Of a DNA stretch of 30,517 bases, positions 13,523 through 19,852 are shown in pieces. The position numbers were made by a program, and so were the translations under genes. The stretch's first letter is position 1, and every line of letters begins with the position of its first letter. Below the pieces are notes generated by a model, which was not told the origin of the DNA, did not search any database, and was given only the letters and a program-made list of their open reading frames with translations. Source of the DNA: CAZFQD01 sp964520885. Lineage in GTDB: Bacteria > Bacillota > Clostridia > Oscillospirales > SIG519. The stretch spans positions 1 through 30,517 of the forward strand of contig CAZFQD010000012.1 in assembly GCA_964520885.1 (NCBI GenBank). The letters run 5' to 3'.

Positions 13523-14221
13523 ATGGTAATTAATATAAAAAAATTATATTTTCCTTTGCTAATAGTGTTTATTTCTGCTATAATAGCAATAAGTATTTTT
13601 ACATATGCAAGAGAAAAAGCGGTCTTTTCCTCATCAAATTTGGATGAGTTTTGCATAGTTATTGATGCAGGACATGGCGGACAAGATGGTGGAGCAGTTA
13701 GTTCTGATGGAGTTTATGAAAAGAATCTTAATTTAGATATTGCTAAAAAGTTAAAAGAATTATTTTTGCTTAGTGGTTATAAGGTTATAATGACGAGGGA
13801 AGATGATGTTTCCACAGATGATACAAATAATTTTAATAAAAGAAAAGATATTATAAATAGGGTAAATATAATTAATGCACAAAAAAATGCTATTTTAATT
13901 AGTGTTCATATAAATAAATTCCCCCAAAGCAAATATTCAGGGGCACAAATGTTTTACTCAGCAAAAAGTCAACAAAGCAAGCAATTAGCGGAGACAATTC
14001 AAGATATTATAAAATCTTCTCTTCAGCAGAAAAATAATAGATTAGCAAAGCCAATTCCAAATTCTGTTTATTTATTTAACAAAGTAAATCTAACTGCCGT
14101 TTTGGCAGAGTGTGGATTTTTAAGCAACGCAGATGAACTTTCATTATTAAAAACAGATGAATATAAGCAAAAAATGGCTATTTGTTTGTATTTGGGAACA
14201 GTTAAATATTTATCATTATAG
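13523..14221 (+). CDS. cwlD: N-acetylmuramoyl-L-alanine amidase, CwlD type
   Basis: A 232-residue protein with an N-terminal hydrophobic helix (about residues 8-26; signal or anchor) and one Amidase_3 domain. Zinc and catalytic residues are present: VIDAGHGGQDGGA (about 46-58), the glutamate in VYEKNLNLD, SVHINKF, and LAECGFLSN. This enzyme family cuts the amide bond between N-acetylmuramic acid and the stem peptide; CwlD (about 237 residues, single domain with a membrane helix) starts muramic-lactam formation in the spore cortex. Length and architecture favour CwlD, which would mark a spore former, but a general wall amidase is possible. AAAGGAG lies 9 bases before the ATG. radA follows after 14 bp, probably in one operon. 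Confidence 0.8.
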   Translation: MVINIKKLYFPLLIVFISAIIAISIFTYAREKAVFSSSNLDEFCIVIDAGHGGQDGGAVSSDGVYEKNLNLDIAKKLKELFLLSGYKVIMTREDDVSTDDTNNFNKRKDIINRVNIINAQKNAILISVHINKFPQSKYSGAQMFYSAKSQQSKQLAETIQDIIKSSLQQKNNRLAKPIPNSVYLFNKVNLTAVLAECGFLSNADELSLLKTDEYKQKMAICLYLGTVKYLSL

Positions 14222-14235
14222 GGATGTGAAAACGA

Positions 14236-15591
14236 ATGTCAAAAGTTAATAAAGTGCTGTTTGTTTGTCAAGAATGTGGCTATGAAAGTCCTAAATGGCT
14301 TGGCAAATGTCAAGGCTGTGATAGTTGGAATACCTTAGTTGAAGAAATCAGAAGCAAGGATAACTATCAAAACAATAGAAATATTTCAAGCATTCAAGCA
14401 ACGGCTTATAGTTTGGAAACTATAGAATCAAATGAAGAAATGAGATTTACAACAAAAATCACTGAGTTTGATAGAGTTTTAGGTGGAGGAATAGTTAAAG
14501 GCTCTCTTGTTTTAGTGGGAGGAGACCCCGGCATTGGAAAGTCCACTATTCTTTTGCAGGTATGCAAAGAGCTTAGTAATTTAAACATATTATATGTTAC
14601 AGGAGAGGAATCTCCTCGCCAAATAAAGTTAAGAGCCGAAAGGTTAGGAGTTGTTTCAAGCAAATTATTAATATTGGCAGAAACTGATGTATTTGCAATT
14701 TGCCAAATAGTTACCGATAAAAAACCCGATATAGTTATAATTGATTCAATTCAAACTATGTTTGTAGATAGTATTTCTTCCTCGCCGGGAAGTGTTGCAC
14801 AGGTTAGAGAAAGCACAGCACAATATATGCGACTTGCAAAGGGGCAAGGTATTCCAATTTTTATTGTAGGGCATGTGAACAAAGAGGGTGCTATTGCTGG
14901 TCCTAAGGTAATGGAGCATATGGTGGATGCTGTTTTGTATTTTGAGGGCGAAAAACAGTTATCTTATAGAATATTACGAGCAGTTAAAAACAGATATGGC
15001 TCAACTAATGAAATTGGTGTTTTTGAAATGACTGATACAGGCTTAAAAGAGGTTGTAAACCCATCTTTAATGTTTTTAGAGGGAAGGCCACAAAATGTTT
15101 CCGGTACTTGCGTTGTTTGCGTTTTTGAAGGGTCAAGGCCACTTCTTGCCGAGGTTCAAACACTTGTTTCGCAAAGTCCGTTTTCTTCTCCTCGTAGAAT
15201 GGCCGTTGGGATAGATTATAACCGAGTATGCCTTTTACTTGCAGTTTTAGAAAAACGATGTGGCTTATTCTTTTCTAATTTTGATGTTTATGTTAATGTA
15301 ATTGGTGGGTTAAGATTGGATGACCCGTCTGCCGATTTAGGAGTTGCTGTATCGTTAGCTTCAAGTATAAAGGATTTCATAATTCCCGAGGATACATTTA
15401 TTATTGGCGAGGTTGGTTTGGCAGGCGAGGTCAGAGCAGTTTCTTCAATTGATGCAAGAATTTCAGAGGCATATAGATTAGGCTTTAAAAAATGTATTAT
15501 ACCTTTTCAAAATAAGCCTGCATTTTCGCAAGATGATATGCAAATAATAAAGGTAAAAAGTGTTTACGAGGCAATAAATGAACTATGTTAA
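14236..15591 (+). CDS. radA: DNA repair protein RadA (Sms)
   Basis: A 451-residue RadA, a RecA-related branch-migration helicase in recombination and repair. Its three parts are all present. A C4 zinc finger uses Cys11, Cys14, Cys25 and Cys28 in CQECGYESPKWLGKCQGC. A RecA-like core has Walker A GGDPGIGKST (about 94-103), Walker B VIIDSIQTM and the RadA-specific KNRYG (family consensus KNRFG). A C-terminal Lon-like domain contains GGLRLDDPSADLGVAVSLAS. Length is normal. It follows cwlD by 14 bp with a weak ribosome site (GGGATG). Confidence 0.96.
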   Translation: MSKVNKVLFVCQECGYESPKWLGKCQGCDSWNTLVEEIRSKDNYQNNRNISSIQATAYSLETIESNEEMRFTTKITEFDRVLGGGIVKGSLVLVGGDPGIGKSTILLQVCKELSNLNILYVTGEESPRQIKLRAERLGVVSSKLLILAETDVFAICQIVTDKKPDIVIIDSIQTMFVDSISSSPGSVAQVRESTAQYMRLAKGQGIPIFIVGHVNKEGAIAGPKVMEHMVDAVLYFEGEKQLSYRILRAVKNRYGSTNEIGVFEMTDTGLKEVVNPSLMFLEGRPQNVSGTCVVCVFEGSRPLLAEVQTLVSQSPFSSPRRMAVGIDYNRVCLLLAVLEKRCGLFFSNFDVYVNVIGGLRLDDPSADLGVAVSLASSIKDFIIPEDTFIIGEVGLAGEVRAVSSIDARISEAYRLGFKKCIIPFQNKPAFSQDDMQIIKVKSVYEAINELC

Positions 15592-15658
15592 AATTTCCAT
15601 AGTCTTTTTATAAAAAATATGTTATAATAAAGATAAAAAAAGAAGGGAAAGATGTTAA

Positions 15659-16666
15659 ATGAGCAATAATGATTTTCAAAATGAAGTAGAAGCTGTTAAG
15701 GCCACGGTTATTAACAGTATGGGCAAGAATTTTAAGTTTCCCATCAAGTATATTGTTATTGGAATTGGAGTATTATTTGCATTAGTAATTGTTTTTTCTA
15801 ATGTTTATATTTTAAATTCCAATGAGGAGGCTTTAATTACTGCTTTTGGCAAGTATGTTAGAACAGAAAATGAGCCGGGTTTAAAAATTAAAGTTCCTTT
15901 TATTGAGGAAAAAGCCATTGTGGATGTTGAAAACATTCGAAGAATGGAATTTGGTTACAAAACTCTTTCTAATGGTCAAACAGAAAATGTTGCTTTAGAA
16001 TCAAGAATGTTAACCGGTGATGAAAATTTAATTATAGCCGATTGGGTAATACAGTTTAAAATAACTGATACATATAAATTCATTTTTAATGTAGATGACC
16101 CAAATGGGACTTTTCGAACTATTGCCGAAGCGGCATACAGAAGAATAGTTGCCTCTCATAGTTTAGATGATATTATTACAAATCAAAAAGATGCTATTCA
16201 AAATGAGATTAGGGAATTATTACAACAAATATGCAACAAATATGATTTTGGTATAACAATTACAGCAGTTCAACTTCAAGATGCAATGCCTCCAGACGAA
16301 GTTAAACCTGCTTTCTTAGCAGTAACCTCAGCTATTGAGGAGAAAAATTCTAAAATAAATGAAGCAAAAAAATACGAGAACGAAAAGCTTCCTGTTGCAA
16401 GAGGAAATGCAGAGCAAATTAAAAATGTTGCCGAAGGTTATAAACAAAAAAGAATAAATGATGCTACCGGTGAAGTTTCAAGATATATTGCAATTCAAAA
16501 AGAATATGCTTTGAACCCTTCCGTTACAAAAACAAGGCTTTATCTTGAAATGGTTAAGAGTGTTCTTCCTAATATTAATGAAATATTCATAATGAACGAT
16601 AACGGCGATGTGCTAAAATTCTTGCCAATGGATGGAACTACTACCAACACCCAAACAACAAATTAG
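15659..16666 (+). CDS. hflK: SPFH/band-7 membrane protein HflK
   Basis: A 335-residue membrane protein. A single helix (about residues 27-50, YIVIGIGVLFALVIVF) follows a short cytoplasmic N-terminus, then the SPFH/PHB domain with NSNEEALITAFGKYVRT and EPGLKIKVPF, then a charged coiled-coil region (about 215-290, EEKNSKINEAKKYENEK). HflK and HflC assemble into a cage around the FtsH protease and modulate its action. The gene is followed by hflC after 17 bp, the usual order. TATAAT at 15623-15628 may be its -10 box. AGAAGGGA serves as ribosome site. The assignment rests on the hflK-hflC pair and the domain pattern. Confidence 0.92.
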   Translation: MSNNDFQNEVEAVKATVINSMGKNFKFPIKYIVIGIGVLFALVIVFSNVYILNSNEEALITAFGKYVRTENEPGLKIKVPFIEEKAIVDVENIRRMEFGYKTLSNGQTENVALESRMLTGDENLIIADWVIQFKITDTYKFIFNVDDPNGTFRTIAEAAYRRIVASHSLDDIITNQKDAIQNEIRELLQQICNKYDFGITITAVQLQDAMPPDEVKPAFLAVTSAIEEKNSKINEAKKYENEKLPVARGNAEQIKNVAEGYKQKRINDATGEVSRYIAIQKEYALNPSVTKTRLYLEMVKSVLPNINEIFIMNDNGDVLKFLPMDGTTTNTQTTN

Positions 16667-16683
16667 AAAGGAAGGTAAAAATA

Positions 16684-17613
16684 ATGAAAAAATATATTAT
16701 AATCGCATCAATATTTATAGGACTTATTATTGCTTTCAATCTTTGTACCTTTCAGGTAGCAGAGAATAAATCAGTAATAGTTCTTAGATTTGGTAAAATC
16801 GAATCTGTTTATGTTAAAAACAATGCAGACAAACTAAGAGAAGACCTTACAAAAGGGAAATTTGATAATGTTAAGGTGGTTCAAGGCACGGGGCTTTTCT
16901 TTAAACTACCCTTTATTGATAATGTTAAAGAATATAGCAATATGCTTTTAACATATGACACTTCACCAAGACAGGTAATTACATCAGACAAAAAGAAACT
17001 TATATTTGATAATAACGCACAGTGGACTATATCAAATCCTGTTTTCTTTGAGATTTCAATGGGAAGAATTGAAGCGGCTCAAACAAGACTTGATGACATT
17101 GTATACTCAAAGATGAATGAAAAAGTTGGTAAAATGGACTCACACGATTTAATTACCAATAAAATATTAGTTCAGACTATGCAAGATGATTTAACAATAG
17201 AGGTTTCAAAAAGTGTTGAAAATTTTGGTATTACAGTAAAAGATATAAGAGTTAAAAGGACAGATTATCCACAAGAAAACTATGAAAGCATTTACAGAAG
17301 AATGACAACAGAGCGAGAAAGAATGGCCGCACAATATATATCAGAGGGCGAAGAAGAAGCTCTAAAAATTCGTTCAAATACTGATAAGGAGGTTACAATT
17401 TTAACCTCAGAAGCCAGCAAATTAGCAGAAATATTAAAGGGCGAGGGCGATGGACAAGCGGCAAAAATATATAATGATGCTTATGGCAAGGATGCTAATT
17501 TCTTTGAATTTTACAATACTCTTGATGCCTATCGCACAACAATAGGAAAAAACACAAAATTAGTAATTCCAAGCAATAGCCCATTTGCAAAGTATTTATT
17601 AGGACAAAAGTAA
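16684..17613 (+). CDS. hflC: SPFH/band-7 membrane protein HflC
   Basis: A 309-residue partner of HflK. The N-terminus is an uncleaved-type hydrophobic helix (about residues 4-22) followed by the SPFH domain: AENKSVIVLRFGKIESVY, then GLFFKLPFIDNVKEY and LTYDTSPRQVITSDKK. The C-terminal half has the conserved helix YRRMTTERERMAAQY and a DGQAAKIYNDAYGKDANFFEFY segment, both typical of HflC. Ribosome site AAAGGAAGG lies about 7 bases before the ATG. The pair probably regulates FtsH-dependent membrane protein quality control. Transcription should end at 17894-17926. Confidence 0.93.
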   Translation: MKKYIIIASIFIGLIIAFNLCTFQVAENKSVIVLRFGKIESVYVKNNADKLREDLTKGKFDNVKVVQGTGLFFKLPFIDNVKEYSNMLLTYDTSPRQVITSDKKKLIFDNNAQWTISNPVFFEISMGRIEAAQTRLDDIVYSKMNEKVGKMDSHDLITNKILVQTMQDDLTIEVSKSVENFGITVKDIRVKRTDYPQENYESIYRRMTTERERMAAQYISEGEEEALKIRSNTDKEVTILTSEASKLAEILKGEGDGQAAKIYNDAYGKDANFFEFYNTLDAYRTTIGKNTKLVIPSNSPFAKYLLGQK

Positions 17614-17617
17614 AATT

Positions 17618-17652
17618 CAATTAACAATTAACAATTAACAATTAACAATTAA
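17618..17652. repeat. Five tandem CAATTAA heptamers
   Basis: Five exact 7-bp units directly after the hflC stop, then ACGATTGACAATTGAATTG. Such arrays may vary in number by slippage. Confidence 0.9.
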
Positions 17653-17669
17653 CGATTGACAATTGAATT

Positions 17670-17740
17670 GTCATTGCATAGCCGACACCGCAGTGGCGTC
17701 CTGAGGCGTATCCCGCCGAAGGAGCCAGTGGCAATCTCAT
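17670..17740 (+). repeat. Expanded CATTGC...GGCAATCTCAT repeat
   Basis: The ends match the short repeat at 4507, but the centre is replaced by about 45 GC-rich bases (GCCGACACCGCAGTGGCGTC and on) that fold locally. It is clearly more GC-rich than anything nearby. Confidence 0.65.
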
Positions 17741-17785
17741 TTTTCAATTAGGAATTAGGAAAGAGGAGTGAGGAATTTTAATTAT

Positions 17786-17829
17786 GGCTCCTTTTTCAAA
17801 GGAGCTGTCAGCAAAGCTGACTGAGGATT
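17786..17829 (+). repeat. Two-hairpin dispersed repeat, GTCAGC subtype
   Basis: GGCTCC(TTTTTCAAA)GGAGC then GTCAGC(AAA)GCTGAC and TGAGGATT. Compared with 4647, both stems changed on both sides so that pairing is kept. The copy at 11309-11350 is the same subtype in the opposite orientation. Confidence 0.78.
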
Positions 17830-17893
17830 TTTACAAAGCCATATTCTTTAAAATAAGGGTAGGATTTTTACCCAAAAATTAAACATTAAATTA

Positions 17894-17926
17894 AAAAGAC
17901 AGGTTATTTTTTAACCTGTCTTTTTT
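17894..17926 (+). terminator. hflC terminator
   Basis: AAAGACAGGTTA/TAACCTGTCTTTTTT with a short T-rich loop. It lies about 280 bp after hflC, beyond the repeats, and is the first strong terminator there. Confidence 0.85.
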
Positions 17927-17938
17927 GTAATTTTTTTT

Positions 17939-18475
17939 GGGAACGGTTTTAACGTTCCGTTTTTGTGCCTGTAATTTAGGGGTAATGAATAACAATGAAC
18001 AGCGAATAATTAAGGTTAAAACTGTCATTGCGAGTGAAACGAAGCAATCTCATTATACTACCACTTTCTTTTATTTTATGAGATTCTTCGCTTTGCTCAG
18101 AATGACAATTTTATTTTTCTGACCTCTGCCTTCTGACTTCTAATATGGGGGTATTGTATATCATTTTTTGTAGGGAACGGTTTTAACCGTTCCGTTTTTG
18201 TGCCTGTAATTTTGAGGTAATGAATAACAATGAACAGCGAATAATTAAGGTTAAAACTGTCATTGCGAGTGAAACGAAGCAATCTCATTATACTACCACT
18301 TTCTTTTATTTTATGAGATTCTTCGCTTTGCTCAGAATGACAATTTTATTTTTCTGACCTCTGACCACTGAGTCAGTTATCAGCTATCAGCTATCAGTTA
18401 TCAGTCGTCAGTATACTGCCTTCTGACCTCTGATTTCTGACTTCTAATATGGGGGTACTGTATTACTAAGAAACC
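17939..18475. repeat. Tandem duplication of a ~235-bp repeat-rich unit
   Basis: Unit 1 starts at 17939 and unit 2 at 18173 (GGGAACGGTTTTAA in both), with matching landmarks 235 bp apart (GTCATTGCGAG at 18024 and 18259). Each unit holds a GGAACGGTT palindrome, a stretch ATGAATAACAATGAACAGCG, an 83-bp inverted-repeat element (18024-18106; 18259-18341) whose 29-bp ends are imperfect complements, and a tail TAATATGGGGGTA. Unit 2 also has an insertion of ATCAGCTATCAG-type repeats (about 18365-18415). Frames that cross this region are made of repeat sequence and I do not count them as genes. From 18476 to 18609 I see nothing. Confidence 0.85.
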
Positions 18476-18609
18476 AAAACGCAATTGATGATTATATTAA
18501 TAAGATGGAGAATAATCTACTTCTTTATTCCAAACTTTGTTCTTTTATGAAATCGATTTGCATATTGATAAAGAAAATTGTAGTGGCCGGTTAAAAACCA
18601 GCCCGCTTT

Positions 18610-19503
18610 TCATTTTGTATAATTATCAACAGCTTGCCTAATCGCTTTTATATGTTCAGGTGTAGTGCCACAGCAACCGCCTATGATATTGACACCAGCC
18701 AAAATTAGTTTTGGCACCATATTTGCCATCATTTCGGGGGTTTCGGGGAAAACATCTTTGCCATTTATATTTTGTGGCATACCTGCATTTGCCTGAACTA
18801 AAATCGGAGCATTTGTTACTATCCTAATTTCCTTAACTATATCGACCATTCTTTCAAAGCCATTGCCACAATTTGCACCCACAATGTCCGCCCCTGCTTC
18901 TAAAGTAGCCTTTACAGTTTCGGTAGGGGAAACGCCCATCATAGTTTTGTAATCACCTCTGATGGTTTTTTCAAAAGTAAAGGTGCAAATAATTTCTAAA
19001 TCAGTATTCTCTTTTACTGCTTTTATAGCAAGACAAGCCTCGTCAATATCGCTCATTGTTTCAATGCAAGCGGCATCTGCTCCGCCCTTTTGCAAAGCAA
19101 CTGCCTGCTCTTTAAACGCATTGTATAATTCATCTTCCGTAATCTCTTCGGTAATTAACATTTTGCCGGTAGGTCCCATTGAGGCGATAACCCAATTTTT
19201 TTGGGAGCAAGCTGACTTTGAAGCCAAAGCTGCCGCCTCGTTAATCTGCGAAACTCTGTTATTTAGTTTATAATGCTCTAATTTAAAACTATTAGCACCA
19301 AAACTATTTGCTTGCACCATATCTGCCCCTGCATTAATATAACTTTTTGCTATATCAACAATATCGTCAAATCTTTCAATACAGAAAAGTTCAGGACATT
19401 CGCCCACTTTTAAGCCCTTTTGGTGCAATAAAGTGCCCCACGCACCATCTGAAACTAAAATCTTGCCGCTCTTAACAACTTGGGAAATTTTATTTTTAGG
19501 CAT
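18610..19503 (-). CDS. Homocysteine S-methyltransferase family protein
   Basis: A 297-residue barrel enzyme of the homocysteine-binding family (Pfam S-methyl_trans). The zinc-ligand cysteines are visible in GANCGNG and GGCCGTTPEHI near the C-terminus, and the N-terminus has DGAWGTLLHQKGL, matching the family's DGAMGTxL. These enzymes transfer methyl groups to homocysteine for methionine synthesis; in anaerobes a stand-alone domain may work with separate folate and B12 subunits, as in split MetH. No B12 or folate domain is present here. The frame opens at 19521, but AAAGGA lies 9 bases before the ATG at 19503, so I chose that start. A REP-rich spacer separates it from valS. Confidence 0.85.
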   Translation of the reverse strand: MPKNKISQVVKSGKILVSDGAWGTLLHQKGLKVGECPELFCIERFDDIVDIAKSYINAGADMVQANSFGANSFKLEHYKLNNRVSQINEAAALASKSACSQKNWVIASMGPTGKMLITEEITEDELYNAFKEQAVALQKGGADAACIETMSDIDEACLAIKAVKENTDLEIICTFTFEKTIRGDYKTMMGVSPTETVKATLEAGADIVGANCGNGFERMVDIVKEIRIVTNAPILVQANAGMPQNINGKDVFPETPEMMANMVPKLILAGVNIIGGCCGTTPEHIKAIRQAVDNYTK

Positions 19504-19551
19504 TAAACTCAATCCTTTCATTTAGAAGTGGAAAGTGGAAAGTGGAAAGTT

Positions 19552-19583
19552 GTCATTGCGAGCAGAGCGTGGCAATCTCATTT
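19552..19583 (+). repeat. CATTGCGA...GGCAATCTCAT dispersed repeat
   Basis: TGTCATTGCGAGCAGAGCG then TGGCAATCTCATTT; same family as 4507 and 26388. It sits between the methyltransferase start and the RAYT relic. Confidence 0.78.
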
Positions 19584-19587
19584 TTAA

Positions 19588-19807
19588 TTATTGTTTAATA
19601 AAATACTTATCGTTCTCCCATTTTTTGGGGTTGTTTTCTATGTATTCGTTTATTTCTTTGTAATCCTGTTCGTTTCTGATTATGTGGTCGTGGTATGATT
19701 TTTGCCATTGTAGGGAACGCATTGTATGCGTTCCGGTTATTATTGATTGCACTACATTGTTTTGAAACTGATGCTTTAAATTGCTGTATTATTTTTGAAA
19801 TTTCCAT
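19588..19807 (-). pseudogene. Decayed RAYT (REP-associated tyrosine transposase, Y1 class)
   Basis: Two frames on the minus strand each carry part of a RAYT C-terminal half. From 19807, one frame gives EISKIIQQFKASVSKQ, the helix before the catalytic region. After a +1 shift, the other gives LQWQKSYHDHIIRNEQDY and EYIENNPKKWENDKYF, ending at TAA 19588; this is the hallmark RAYT end. The N-terminal HUH part is missing. A TAGGGAACGCAT palindrome (19711-19736) lies inside the gene at the point of the shift and a second, in the opposite orientation (19826-19852), lies just upstream. RAYTs mobilise REP palindromes as single-stranded DNA, so this is a dead copy with its likely substrate around it. 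The reading is mine from motif recall; no search was run. Confidence 0.78.
19711..19736 (+). repeat. REP-like palindrome inside the RAYT relic
   Basis: TAGGGAACGCAT followed by TGTATGCGTTCCGG: stem GGAACGCAT/ATGCGTTCC. Same family as 11202-11220 and 19826-19852. Confidence 0.8.
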
Positions 19808-19825
19808 TTTGGTTCGGTTTTCATT

Positions 19826-19852
19826 CGGAACGCATACAATGCGTTCCCTACA
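19826..19852 (-). repeat. REP-like palindrome at the valS 3' end
   Basis: On the minus strand, TGTAGGGAACGCAT then TGTATGCGTTCCG. It overlaps the end of valS: the TAG in GTAGGG is the valS stop codon (19848-19850). Confidence 0.85.

Noticed and set aside
17937..18288. Two frames of about 60 codons in the 235-bp repeats
   Set aside because: They consist entirely of dispersed repeat sequence, and appear because the repeat is duplicated.
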